A DNA stretch of 64,000 bases from Alphaproteobacteria bacterium. GTDB taxonomy: Bacteria > Pseudomonadota > Alphaproteobacteria > UBA7985 > JAUIBT01. The notes beneath the pieces were generated by a model. It was not told the DNA's origin. It made no database searches and worked only from the letters and a program-made list of their open reading frames with translations. Both the position numbers and the translations under genes were made by a program. Where the stretch lies: positions 1 through 64,000 of the forward strand of contig JAUIBT010000011.1 of assembly GCA_030428255.1 (NCBI GenBank), in the 5' to 3' direction. Shown here piece after piece: positions 25,062 to 34,001 of the stretch. Each line of letters opens with the position of its first letter. Positions within the stretch are counted from its first letter, which is position 1.

Positions 25062-26174
25062 ATGGCCGACGACCTGCTCCACAAGCCCTGCCAGACCTGC
25101 GGCGCGACCCTGAATTACGAGCCGGGCGCAACTACGCTGGATTGCCCCTATTGCGGCAGCCAGAACGATATTGCAGTGCCCGCAGCGGCCTTAGCGCGCT
25201 TTGAGCTGAGCCCGGCGCTTGGCGGTGCATCAGAGACCGACTTGCCGCCCGAGCGGCACATCTCCTGCCCCTCGTGTGGCGCAGAGGCAATCATGGCCCC
25301 GCAGGTCTTCGCCCGCTCGTGCGATTTCTGCGAAACCGTCCTGATCGACCAAGACACCAAGCTCCGACGCTTTGCGCCCCAAGGCCTGCTGCCGTTTGGC
25401 GTCGAGGAAGGCCAGGCCCGCGAGCGGTTGCGCCGCTGGCTGCGCAGCCTTTGGTTCGCGCCCTCATCCTTGGCGCGGTCTGCGCGCGCCAAGCAGCGCT
25501 TGCGCGGGGTCTATGTGCCCTATTGGTGCTTTGATGCGATGACTAAGACCGACTATCGCGGCGAGCGCGGCACCACCCACACCGTTAGTCGCCGGGTTCA
25601 GGTCATGAAAGGCGGCAAGAGCCAGTGGGTTTCGCGCAGCCAACAGGTCACGCGCTGGCGGCCCGCCTCAGGCCAGGTTGCACGACGGTTTCGCGATTTG
25701 CTGGTGCAGGCCGACGGCGGACTCAAAGAGCTGGAGGATCGCCGCTTTTCGTCCTGGGATACCGACGCGCTGGAGCCCTTTGCTCCCGACTATTTGGCAG
25801 GCTATGAAGCGCGGCTCTATGGCTTGGATCTGCCGCAGGGCTGGCAGGCAGCCTTGCGGGCCATGGAGGGCGTCATTCGCGGCGACATTCGCCATGACAT
25901 CGGCGGTGACAAGCAGCGCATTCATACCCTCAACACCCACCATTGGGACGAGCGCTTCACGCTGGTGCTGTTGCCGATCTGGATGTCTGACTACCGCTTT
26001 GGCGGCAAAGACTATCACGTTGTGATCAACGGGCGCACGGGCGAGGTGCGCGGTCAGCGCCCTGTGGCTTGGTGGAAGGTCGTGGTGGCGGCCTTGCTGG
26101 TGTTGGGTCTGGTGGCAGCGGCCTTGCTGATCGCCGGGGCGTCTGAGGGCGTCAGCTTAACGCCCCCGATTTAA
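25062..26174 (+). CDS. Zinc-ribbon membrane protein, partner of the SPFH protein
   Basis: 370 residues. Two zinc ribbons are visible: Cys10/13 with Cys28/31, and Cys69/72 with Cys87/90. A central globular part (VYVPYWCFDAMTKTDYRG, then SQWVSRSQQ) follows, and a single hydrophobic helix spans about 341-362 near the C-terminus. Similar proteins are encoded beside YdjI-type SPFH proteins in Bacillus. The gene starts 21 nt after the SPFH stop, so it is the last gene of the xpaC-telA operon. The two-ribbon, tail-anchored layout suggests a membrane receptor for the SPFH scaffold (inference). Confidence 0.75.
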   Translation: MADDLLHKPCQTCGATLNYEPGATTLDCPYCGSQNDIAVPAAALARFELSPALGGASETDLPPERHISCPSCGAEAIMAPQVFARSCDFCETVLIDQDTKLRRFAPQGLLPFGVEEGQARERLRRWLRSLWFAPSSLARSARAKQRLRGVYVPYWCFDAMTKTDYRGERGTTHTVSRRVQVMKGGKSQWVSRSQQVTRWRPASGQVARRFRDLLVQADGGLKELEDRRFSSWDTDALEPFAPDYLAGYEARLYGLDLPQGWQAALRAMEGVIRGDIRHDIGGDKQRIHTLNTHHWDERFTLVLLPIWMSDYRFGGKDYHVVINGRTGEVRGQRPVAWWKVVVAALLVLGLVAAALLIAGASEGVSLTPPI

Positions 26175-26190
26175 GCGCTCGCTGCTGTTC

Positions 26191-27561
26191 TCAGCGCTCG
26201 TCAAGCACGCGCTTGGCCTTGCCCTCGCTACGCGCGACGCCGCCGGGATCGCGGACCTCAACGCTGACACTGATGCCGACCATGGTCTTAATGTTCGACG
26301 ACAACTGTTTGGCGGCGGCCGCGCGGGCCTCGGAGTTCTGCGCGTCTGGCAGGCATTCGACCAGCACTTCCATGGCATCCATGGGTCCGGACTTGAACAA
26401 GCGCAGTTGGTAGTGCGGGGCCAAGGTTGGCACCTTCAAGACCTGCTCTTCGATCTGGGTCGGGAAGACGTTGACGCCGCGCAAGATGATCATGTCATCG
26501 CTGCGGCCTGTGATCTTGGCCATGCGGCGCATCGAGCGCGCAGTGCCCGGCAGCAAGCGGGTCAAATCGCGGGTGCGATAGCGGATGATCGGCAGCGCCT
26601 CTTTGGTCAGCGAGGTAAAGACTAGCTCGCCTTCTTCGCCGTCCGGCAGCACTTCGCCGGTCTCGGGATTGATGATTTCGGGCAAGAAGTGGTCTTCCCA
26701 GATGTGCAAGCCGTCTTTGGTCTCCACGCACTCGTTGGAGACGCCCGGGCCGATGATCTCTGATAAGCCGAAAATGTCCACCGCGTGCATGTCAAAGGTG
26801 GTCTCGATCTCTTGGCGGATGGCTTCGGTCCAAGGCTCGGCGCCGAAAATGCCGATTTCAAGCGAGCAGGATCGCGGATCAATGCCCTGACGACGGAACT
26901 CTTCGGCGATCGACAGCATATAGGACGGCGTGACCATGATCACGCGTGGCTTGAAGTCTTGGATCAACTGCACCTGGCGCGCGGTTTGGCCGCCGGACAT
27001 GGGAATAACGGTACAGCCCAGCTTTTCCGCGCCATAGTGCGCACCCAAGCCGCCTGTAAACAAGCCATAGCCATAAGCAATATGCACCATATCGCCCGGG
27101 CGCACGCCTGCTGCCACCATAGAGCGTGCCACGACCTCTGCCCAGGTGTCGATATCGCGCTTGGTATAACCAACAACGGTGGGTTTGCCGGTGGTGCCGC
27201 TGGAGGCGTGAATGCGGGCCACCTGCTCACGCGGGACGGCAAACATGCCAAAGGGGTAGTTGGCGCGCAGATCGGATTTCAGCGTGAAGGGGAATTTGGC
27301 CAGGTCTGCCAAGCTCTCCAAGTCGTCGGGTTTGACGCCGGCTGCATCAAAGCTGGCCCTGTAAAACGACGAATTGGCATAGGCGTGCGACAGGCTCCAA
27401 TGCAGGCGCTCAAGCTGTAGCGCTTCGATCTCAGCGCGTGGTGCCAGCTCGATTGGATTGATCAAGCCGACATCGGGCGACAGCGCGTTGCGCACCAACC
27501 CGCTGGCCTGGCTATACGACTTGGCGTCCTTGGTCTTAAGCAGCTTTGACAGAAGTTCCAT
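26191..27561 (-). CDS. paaK: Phenylacetate--CoA ligase
   Basis: 456 residues from ATG 27561, preceded by AAGGGAG; an ATG at 27582 is also in frame. HASSGTTGKPTVVGYT is the AMP-binding loop, and YGYGLFTGGLG, GLSEIIGPG and GRSDDMIILRGVNVFP are characteristic PaaK segments. It activates phenylacetate to phenylacetyl-CoA. The stop faces the zinc-ribbon gene with 16 nt between. It is preceded by paaI; the epoxidase and ring-opening genes are not in the window. Confidence 0.94.
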   Translation of the reverse strand: MELLSKLLKTKDAKSYSQASGLVRNALSPDVGLINPIELAPRAEIEALQLERLHWSLSHAYANSSFYRASFDAAGVKPDDLESLADLAKFPFTLKSDLRANYPFGMFAVPREQVARIHASSGTTGKPTVVGYTKRDIDTWAEVVARSMVAAGVRPGDMVHIAYGYGLFTGGLGAHYGAEKLGCTVIPMSGGQTARQVQLIQDFKPRVIMVTPSYMLSIAEEFRRQGIDPRSCSLEIGIFGAEPWTEAIRQEIETTFDMHAVDIFGLSEIIGPGVSNECVETKDGLHIWEDHFLPEIINPETGEVLPDGEEGELVFTSLTKEALPIIRYRTRDLTRLLPGTARSMRRMAKITGRSDDMIILRGVNVFPTQIEEQVLKVPTLAPHYQLRLFKSGPMDAMEVLVECLPDAQNSEARAAAAKQLSSNIKTMVGISVSVEVRDPGGVARSEGKAKRVLDER

Positions 27562-27612
27562 GTCCCATTCTCCCTTTGGCACTTTGTGTCGCCATGCATC
27601 AGCACGGCGGCG

Positions 27613-28080
27613 CTATTGCCCGTCTTCATTGATGATGTGGCCTTTGATTTGACGCGACTGGCCCCGGAACAGCGCCACCGGCTCGCCGGTTTCCTCGACC
27701 CAAACCTTGATATCATAGACCTGGCTGCGGCCCGCGCCGCCGACCTTGATCGCCTCAGCCAGCAGGGTCTGCCCCAGCTGCCCCGGTGCCAGATAGGTCA
27801 TGCTGCCAGCTTGGCTGACCGTGGTCAGGTTGTGCGAATTGCAGGCATGAGCAAAGGCGGTGTCAGCCAGGCTGAAAATCGCGCCGCCATGGCAGATCTT
27901 GTGCCCGTTGAGATGCTGCTCGCCCACGGTCAACGCCATGAGGCAGCGCTCGGGCTCGGCCTCGACAATGCGCATGCCCAGCGACTGAGAATAGAGGTCG
28001 TTGCTGAGCATGGCGGTCGCGACGCGTTTTGCCAGGTCGCGTTGCTCTTCGCTCCAAGTTCGGGTGGGCGCGTGGCTCAT
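27613..28080 (-). CDS. paaI: Hydroxyphenylacetyl-CoA thioesterase
   Basis: A 155-residue hotdog-fold thioesterase. NGHKICHGGAIFSLADTAFAHACNS is the PaaI signature with the HGG and the catalytic Asp on the long helix. It releases CoA from dead-end phenylacetyl-CoA products. It lies 51 nt upstream of paaK on the same strand, so they form a two-gene operon, with a candidate operator at 28149-28188. Confidence 0.92.
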   Translation of the reverse strand: MSHAPTRTWSEEQRDLAKRVATAMLSNDLYSQSLGMRIVEAEPERCLMALTVGEQHLNGHKICHGGAIFSLADTAFAHACNSHNLTTVSQAGSMTYLAPGQLGQTLLAEAIKVGGAGRSQVYDIKVWVEETGEPVALFRGQSRQIKGHIINEDGQ

Positions 28081-28148
28081 GGGTCTGTTTCCTGTTTTGC
28101 CTCAGCAAACACCGAGGCGCGCTGTAGGTCCGTAGTTTCCCTGACGTT

Positions 28149-28188
28149 ATGTTACGTAAAGTATGAAAGTCAATAATTTTCGTAACAT
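28149..28188. promoter_or_regulatory. Candidate operator for paaI-paaK (inverted repeat)
   Basis: ATGTTACG (28149-28156) and CGTAACAT (28181-28188) are perfect 8-bp inverted repeats 24 nt apart; the left arm also overlaps the palindrome TTACGTAA. The surrounding sequence is A+T rich and lies 70-110 nt upstream of the paaI start. Phenylacetate operons are usually controlled by PaaX or TetR-type PaaR repressors; neither gene is in the window, so the binding protein is a guess. Confidence 0.5.
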
Positions 28189-28329
28189 TTTAACTGCTGC
28201 CGCGACGCCGCAGGCCGCTCAGCCCCTTGATCCCGCGGCGCGGTAGCCAGCGAAATCCTCGTTGACCCGCCGGGCCAGGCGGGGCAAATCTGCTGAGCCG
28301 ACCCACCCTTGCTAGTTTGGACGCTTCCC

Positions 28330-29253
28330 ATGATTTCTGCCGTGTTGCGCCGAGGCCCAGAGATCGCTTTTGGTGCAGCGCTTTTGGCGCTTTGGACGCC
28401 AAGTTTTGATCGCATAATTGCGAACTGGGTGCCGGTGCTGTTGCCGATTTTGACCTTTCTGTCGCTGCTGCTGCTGCCCCGCCAATCGGGCGAAACGCGC
28501 TTTGTTTGGTGGCAACCAGTGGTGCTGACCCTCTGGGGGCAGGGGGTCTTGCCTTGGATTTTGGTCGGTGGCCTAGCGCTGGCGGGCCTGGCACGCGACT
28601 GGCTGTTGATCGCCTTGCTGCTGAACTCGGCGGGCAGTGTCTATCTAGTGACCAATTTTGCAATCCTGTTGGATCGTAGGCCGCGCCTCATGCTGACCTT
28701 GTTGATTTCGGGCTTGGTGGCGACGCCGCTGTTCTTGTTTATCAATGCCAGCATGTTTTTTGCCTCCTGGGTCGCCATCGACCTGGTGGGCTTTGCCAAG
28801 GCCACGACCTTGTTTTTGGTGCTGCCCATGGCGGCCGCTTGGGGGGCGCGACGGCTGGGGTTGGCCGAGCGCGGGCGCAGCGGCTGGCAGCTCGCCAGTC
28901 TGGCGGTGGTGACGCTGATCGCCTTTGGCCTGGAGGCCGAGGTCAGTGCGAGCTTGACCGACGGGTTACGGCGCGCAGATTGGGCACAATTGATGCGCAT
29001 TGCCCAAGCCTTGGTCTTCGTTGTTGGCTTGGCTTTGGCAGCCTTTTTCATTTCGCGCACGACGCTGGGCTGGCTGGGGCTGCAGCTTAAGGGCGGGGCG
29101 GGCTTGGTGGCGCTGGGTCATGCGGTGCGCAACGCAGCCATGGTCTATGTGCTGGTGCGCGCCTACTTGCCAGACAGCTATGGCCTGGTGCTGGGGGTGG
29201 TGCAGATCCCGATCTATTTTGCCCCCTTGGCCATGCGCCACCTGCGATCATGA
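28330..29253 (+). CDS. Polytopic membrane protein, possibly bile acid:sodium symporter-like
   Basis: 307 residues from ATG 28330 (a TTG at 28309 is in frame). About nine hydrophobic helices cover nearly the whole length. The C-terminal GLVALGHAVRNAAMVYVLVRAY with a conserved-looking HAVRN, and VVQIPIYFAPL, recall the last helices of BASS-type transporters, but the match is weak. It diverges from paaI; a link to aromatic acid uptake would be speculation. Confidence 0.5.
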   Translation: MISAVLRRGPEIAFGAALLALWTPSFDRIIANWVPVLLPILTFLSLLLLPRQSGETRFVWWQPVVLTLWGQGVLPWILVGGLALAGLARDWLLIALLLNSAGSVYLVTNFAILLDRRPRLMLTLLISGLVATPLFLFINASMFFASWVAIDLVGFAKATTLFLVLPMAAAWGARRLGLAERGRSGWQLASLAVVTLIAFGLEAEVSASLTDGLRRADWAQLMRIAQALVFVVGLALAAFFISRTTLGWLGLQLKGGAGLVALGHAVRNAAMVYVLVRAYLPDSYGLVLGVVQIPIYFAPLAMRHLRS

Positions 29254-29399
29254 TGCCAAAGCTGTGCACACCAGGAGCCGCAACACTGCACACCTGAGGA
29301 GGCTTAGATCCTTCGTGCTTCATTGCCCGAACCGCGGCGCAAGTGATCGCGGTGGCGCGTCGCCCAAAAGGCCAATATAGCCAATATAAAAGGCCAGTA

Positions 29400-30290
29400 T
29401 TAGGTCGATGAGGCGGCAACGATGGCGCGGATTGTACTAGCGATGGTGGCGTTGAAGTCTTCATCACTCATCTGGTGCTTGAGGCCCTCGGTCAGTGCGC
29501 GCGAGAAGCTGGCAATCATGCCCGTGTTGGCCGCCAGGCGCTTGTTGGATTCCTCACGGCTGTAGCCGCCGGACAGGGCCACAACCCGCAGCACGCGCGG
29601 ATGGTCAACCAGCTCGCGATAGAAGTCGGTCTTCTCCGGCAAAGTGAGCTTCAACATCACCTCTTGGCCTTCGTCCAAGTGGCTTAGGCCCGTTAGGAGG
29701 GCCGCTTTTAAGGTGGCCTCACAATCGGCCTTGTCGGCGGCCTTAATGTTGACCTCGGGCTCGACGATGGGCACCAGTCCGTGGGTCAAGATTTGGCGCG
29801 CCGTTTTACACTGCTGGTTGACCACCGCGGCGATACCGGCGGCGTTGTTCTCGTGGATCACAGAACGCATTTTGGTACCGAAAATCCCGGCCTCCACTGC
29901 GCGCGCGCACAAGGCGTCCAGATCGGGCATGGGTTTGAGGATTTGCGTACCGTCCTGGATGTCTTCCAAGCCCTTATCAACCTTTAGGAAGGGCACGACC
30001 CCGCGCTTTTCCACCAGGTAACGCGGCACGGGCATGCCTTCGACGCTGCCATCCATGGTGCGCTCGAACAGTATCGCGCCCAGAACTTTGTCACCTGTGA
30101 AAGCGGGCGCGGTCATGATGCGCTGGCGCATGTCGTGGATAAGGGCAAACATCTGTTCGTCATTGGCGTAAGCGTCAGGCTGAACGCCATACTCCGCCAA
30201 CGCCTTGGGCGTTGAGCCACCGCTTTGGTCCAAGGCGGCAATCATGCCCTTGCCTTCGATGATTTGTGCGCGTTGTTGTGCTTTATCCAT
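29400..30290 (-). CDS. fda: Fructose-bisphosphate aldolase class I
   Basis: A 296-residue Schiff-base aldolase of the short bacterial type. GKGMIAALDQSGGSTPKAL, ILFERTMDG, VPFLKVDKGLED, KMRSVIHENNAAGIAAVV and EPEVNIKAADK with likely active-site Lys residues, and ALSGGYSREESNK for phosphate binding, are all present. It interconverts fructose 1,6-bisphosphate with triose phosphates and needs no metal. It stands alone; no other glycolytic genes are nearby. Confidence 0.94.
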   Translation of the reverse strand: MDKAQQRAQIIEGKGMIAALDQSGGSTPKALAEYGVQPDAYANDEQMFALIHDMRQRIMTAPAFTGDKVLGAILFERTMDGSVEGMPVPRYLVEKRGVVPFLKVDKGLEDIQDGTQILKPMPDLDALCARAVEAGIFGTKMRSVIHENNAAGIAAVVNQQCKTARQILTHGLVPIVEPEVNIKAADKADCEATLKAALLTGLSHLDEGQEVMLKLTLPEKTDFYRELVDHPRVLRVVALSGGYSREESNKRLAANTGMIASFSRALTEGLKHQMSDEDFNATIASTIRAIVAASST

Positions 30291-30514
30291 GACCGCGAGT
30301 TGTCCCCTAGATATGCTGTGTCTGGTGTGCCGATTTGTTGCCTTATTTGCTCTATTTTGTGCGGATTGACCAGTGCTCAGCCGCTAAAGGGCGCTGTTTT
30401 CGTCATGCCATGTTTGCGAGCTGACATTTGAGGCGCGAATTCGGGCTTTGCCCCCAGGTCTGTGCTCGAAATTCCCGGATATCGCGGCCAGCACTCGCTG
30501 ACCGACTAGGGCTG

Positions 30515-31681
30515 CTAGCGCTTCAGCCAGGTCCAGCGCGGACGATCGCAGTCCAAAACCTGGGTCTCGCCCCAACGCTTTTCCAACGCCAGGCAGCGCA
30601 CATCGGGCTCGCTCGTAAGCGCGTCAACCAGCTCTGGCGCGTGACTGACCACCAGCACCTGACCGCACTCGGCGGCGCGGGTGATCAGCCGCCCTAAGGC
30701 GGGCAACAAGCTGGGATTGAGGCTGGTTTCTGGTTCGTTGAGCACCAGCAGTCGGGGCGGGCGTGGCGAAAGCAGCGCCGCCGCCAGCATGAGGTAACGC
30801 AGGGTCCCATCCGACAGCTCGCCAGCACTGAGCGGGCGCAGCAGGCCTTCTTGCTGCAAGGTGCAGTCGAACCAGCCGTCGCGGTTGGTGACGCTGACGA
30901 GGGTGCCCGGAAAGGCGTCGTCGATGGCCTCGGCCAAGGCTTCAGCGTCGCCAACCTCGATAATGGTCTGGAGCGCGGCGGCCAAATTGGCGCCATCACT
31001 GGCTAGAACGGGTGCGCGGGTGCCGATCTGGGCGTGACGTGCGGGCGCCTGAGGATCGCTGCGCAGGGAATCATAGAACCGCCAAGCGCGCATGGTCTCG
31101 CGCAGGGCCAACAACTCGAAGGCCGCGCGCGGGTGGGCCGCATGGGTCATCATGCTGTCGTAGTCGGCCAGGTGGGTGTGCACCACCTGCTCCTCGTCCA
31201 TGGCTCCCGTTTCGGGATCGCGCAGGATTACCGCTGGGCCACGCCGCTCAGCCAGAGTGGTGCGCGGGTTGAGCTGCTCGCCGATCCACACCGCTTCGGT
31301 CTTAATCAACGGGTCGCGGGCAAAAGCGCTGCGCCCTTCCGTCGGCAAGCCCAGGTCAATCGCATAGCCGTAGTCCTCACCAGCAAAGCCCAATTTAAGC
31401 GCGATGCGCGCGTGCCTTTGGGTGCCTTGGAGGGGATGCTCGCCGCGTTTGACCGCCGCGCTGATGGTCTCCGGCCCAGCCCAAAGGGTGGAAGCCAGGC
31501 CGCCTTCTTGCGCAAGCGCTGAGATAATGCGGCCCTGCGCAACCTCGCCCAGCAGCCTTAGGGCTTTGTAGAGATTAGATTTTCCGCTGCCGTTCGGGCC
31601 CGTGACCACCGTCAAGCGATCCAGAGGCACCACCAAATCACGCAGGCTGCGATAGCCCGATATGGCCAAAGTGAGCAGCAA
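30515..31681 (-). CDS. AAA family ATPase (RecF/SMC-like, AAA_21)
   Basis: 388 residues starting at the very edge of an ABC-type ATPase: LAISGYRSLRDL, TGPNGSGKSNLYKAL (Walker A), LSAGELSDGTLRYLMLAAALLSP (signature motif) and LLVLNEPETSLNPSLLP (Walker B), then VVSHAPELVDAL as the switch His. No coiled coil, membrane or nuclease domain is seen, which marks it as one of the orphan single-domain chromosomal ATPases. It lies 6 nt after the DUF2125 gene and probably shares its transcript. Function unknown; no nearby defence partner is evident. Confidence 0.85.
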   Translation of the reverse strand: MLLTLAISGYRSLRDLVVPLDRLTVVTGPNGSGKSNLYKALRLLGEVAQGRIISALAQEGGLASTLWAGPETISAAVKRGEHPLQGTQRHARIALKLGFAGEDYGYAIDLGLPTEGRSAFARDPLIKTEAVWIGEQLNPRTTLAERRGPAVILRDPETGAMDEEQVVHTHLADYDSMMTHAAHPRAAFELLALRETMRAWRFYDSLRSDPQAPARHAQIGTRAPVLASDGANLAAALQTIIEVGDAEALAEAIDDAFPGTLVSVTNRDGWFDCTLQQEGLLRPLSAGELSDGTLRYLMLAAALLSPRPPRLLVLNEPETSLNPSLLPALGRLITRAAECGQVLVVSHAPELVDALTSEPDVRCLALEKRWGETQVLDCDRPRWTWLKR

Positions 31682-31687
31682 GGGCGC

Positions 31688-32815
31688 CTACCAATCCACC
31701 CGTGGAACAGGCCCCAGAAACACCGGCCCGATGCTCATGCCCGCATCACTGAGTTCGATGGGCAAGGCCAGGCTAGAGGCATCGCCGTCCGCGCTGGCGC
31801 CGCCTTGCATGCGCCCCATCATCGTGATGGCAAAGCGCGCTTGCGCGGCGCTGAGAATGCCGGTCTCGGCCAAGGTTTGCAGAAAGTCGTCCAGGCCCTC
31901 AAGGGTCAGGTCGATGCGCCCGCGCGGCTGTAAGTCCTGGTTCAGATAGAGCCTACCTTGGCCCTTGAGCCCCAGGCGTTGCAGCTTGGCCGACAGGTGT
32001 TCAAGCCGCAGCACGCCACCTTCGGCCTGCCAGCGCGCGACGCTGCTGCGGGTCGGATTGGCGGGCAAAGCAGGCTCGGCGTACCCGCGCATTTCGGCCA
32101 GGTCCAAGAAGCTGCCGAGCGCCGGGCTGAGTTGCTCGGCGCTGGCGCCGCGAATAAAGGGCAGTGCGCTCAAGGCGAGGGCCAGTTTGCTGGTTGCTTC
32201 CGGTGGCAAGCGCAGCGCCTCGGCGCGAAACTCAAGGGTCGAACGCGCGCCTGGGCGCTGAAAGTGGAAGCGCAGGGCTTGGCTTTCGATGGGCAGACGA
32301 TCCAACAAGCTGCCACTGACAGGCCCCAAATCCAGGGCAATCGCGTTGGGGATGGGCCCCGCCGACAGGCTGCTGCGCAAGGAGCCCGCGCTCACCTGCA
32401 CCGTCGAGGCCAGCTCGGGCCGGTTCAAAGGCGCCAGGCGGTGCGCGCCGCTCAAATCCAGGTCAAAGGACCAGGGCGCATAGGCCGGAACGCTGATCTT
32501 CAGGTCACCTTCAGGCGGTTGCCAGGCCAGGCCCAGGTCTTGGGCGGCCAACTCCAGGCCTTCAAAGCGCATGTCAAAATTCAGCGGAAAGCCTGAGACG
32601 GCAGCCCCTTCGACTTCTAAGCGGTTGCCGCTGACATCTTGACTCATCAGGCTCGCGGCAAAGCCCCAGACCGCGCCCGCGACCAGCAGCCAATAGATCA
32701 CGTAGGCTCCGCAGAGGCCGCCAAAGCTGAAGGCACAGCGGCGAGTCCAGCGCGCCAAGGGGCCACGCTTGGCGGTAGAGGGGGCAGGGGAAGCGGTTTC
32801 GGTCATGGCAGGCAA
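31688..32815 (-). CDS. DUF2125 family protein
   Basis: 375 residues with one N-terminal transmembrane helix (about 33-55) and a long beta-rich exported region with SGFPLNFDMRFEGLEL, WSFDLDLSGAHRLA and GRIDLTLEGLDDFLQ. This is the DUF2125 pattern, a periplasmic domain common in alphaproteobacteria and reminiscent of AsmA-type repeats. An alternative start is the ATG at 32806. It is upstream of the ATPase and downstream of the zinc-ribbon/plsC pair. Role unknown. Confidence 0.82.
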   Translation of the reverse strand: MPAMTETASPAPSTAKRGPLARWTRRCAFSFGGLCGAYVIYWLLVAGAVWGFAASLMSQDVSGNRLEVEGAAVSGFPLNFDMRFEGLELAAQDLGLAWQPPEGDLKISVPAYAPWSFDLDLSGAHRLAPLNRPELASTVQVSAGSLRSSLSAGPIPNAIALDLGPVSGSLLDRLPIESQALRFHFQRPGARSTLEFRAEALRLPPEATSKLALALSALPFIRGASAEQLSPALGSFLDLAEMRGYAEPALPANPTRSSVARWQAEGGVLRLEHLSAKLQRLGLKGQGRLYLNQDLQPRGRIDLTLEGLDDFLQTLAETGILSAAQARFAITMMGRMQGGASADGDASSLALPIELSDAGMSIGPVFLGPVPRVDW

Positions 32816-32842
32816 GCTCGATTGAAAGGGATGGGCGTCGGT

Positions 32843-33064
32843 TTAACCGCCGAATTTAGCCGAAATAAGCCGCGCCCAAAGCGACCAGTCCACCACCAGG
32901 TAGCCGATCATGACGACGATCAAGCCGCCGATTAGGTAAACCCACCACTGAATGGCCTTGGGCAAGGGCTCGCGGCAATGATCACAGCGATCTTCAGAGC
33001 GCTTGGTTTGCTTGCCGCAGGCGGGGCAACGGCGGGTCATCAGCGTGTTTTCTGAGCGGCTCAT
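32843..33064 (-). CDS. Small zinc-ribbon membrane protein
   Basis: 73 residues. A CPACG...CDHC ribbon (two CxxC pairs about 11 residues apart) is followed by one hydrophobic helix (about 41-62) and a short tail. A start at Met9 is possible. Its ATG overlaps the plsC stop by 4 nt, so translation is probably coupled to plsC. No function is known to me for this short type. Confidence 0.7.
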   Translation of the reverse strand: MSRSENTLMTRRCPACGKQTKRSEDRCDHCREPLPKAIQWWVYLIGGLIVVMIGYLVVDWSLWARLISAKFGG

Positions 33065-33798
33065 GGCGTGGCCTCCGCCGTTTTGTTGGGGGCAGACGTC
33101 AAGCGCGCCACTTCGTCTTCGATGCTACGCTCAAGCTGGCCTTGGGCCTCGCGCATCGACAGGCCGGGCTGGATCGGGGGCAGGATCGACAAGGTGATGC
33201 AGCCGGGCGCAAAGTTGGAAAAGCCCTTGCCCCAATGCTGGCCCGAGTTCAGTGCCACCGGCACCAAGGGAACGCCTAGGGCTTCATAGAGCGCCGCCAC
33301 CCCGATGTGGTAGCTGGTGGGCGCGCCGACAGGGCGGCGGGTGCCCTCGGGGAAGATTACCAGTTGTGGGGCCTTGTCCGCCATAATGGCCTTGCCGTCG
33401 GCAATCAGTTTGCGCAGTGCCGCGCGGCCCTGCTGGCGGTCCAAAGCAATGACCGGCCAGCGCTGCACCACCCAGCCGAACAGCGGCACGTTGAGCAGCT
33501 CTTGCTTCATGACATAGCCGGGATTGGGCAGGATCAGGCCCGGCACGAAGGTGTCCCAAGCGCTTTGATGCTTCATGGCGAATAGGCAAGGACCGTCAGG
33601 CAAATTCTCGACCCCCAGCACGCGATAACGGATGCCCAGCAGGCCCTGTGCCAAAGCCATAATGCCCGCCAACCACAGCCGCTTGAGCGGCCGCAGAACG
33701 CGCAAACCCAACGGGCTGGTGACGATCATCAACAGGGCCAACAGCGCCCCCCAAACCCAGAACAGGGCGATGAACAAGTAGCGACGCAAGGTGTACAT
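33061..33798 (-). CDS. plsC: 1-acyl-sn-glycerol-3-phosphate acyltransferase
   Basis: 245 residues from ATG 33798 (an upstream ATG at 33816 adds six). Hydrophobic N-terminal helix, then MKHQSAWDTF with the catalytic HX4D (His77, Asp82), VFPEGTRRP-type motif (FPEGTR) for glycerophosphate binding, and VPLVPVALNSG. It acylates lysophosphatidate to phosphatidate at the inner membrane. It is the first gene of a minus-strand block with the zinc-ribbon, DUF2125 and ATPase genes. Confidence 0.93.
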   Translation of the reverse strand: MYTLRRYLFIALFWVWGALLALLMIVTSPLGLRVLRPLKRLWLAGIMALAQGLLGIRYRVLGVENLPDGPCLFAMKHQSAWDTFVPGLILPNPGYVMKQELLNVPLFGWVVQRWPVIALDRQQGRAALRKLIADGKAIMADKAPQLVIFPEGTRRPVGAPTSYHIGVAALYEALGVPLVPVALNSGQHWGKGFSNFAPGCITLSILPPIQPGLSMREAQGQLERSIEDEVARLTSAPNKTAEATP

Positions 33799-34001
33799 GC
33801 TGGAAGTTGGTCTCATGGTTCACTGGCAGAGGCAGGGCGAGGCCTGCTTATAGCATCGCAAGGCGAAGCACGGAAGCATTGCTATTGTTTCGAAATTGGA
33901 AACGAAGAGGCGCAAATTTTGGCCTTTATACGCCTGCGATCACGCCTTAGCTGTGAGTCAGTGAGCAATCCAGAAAGAACAGCAAAGCGAAGGGCAAACC
34001 C

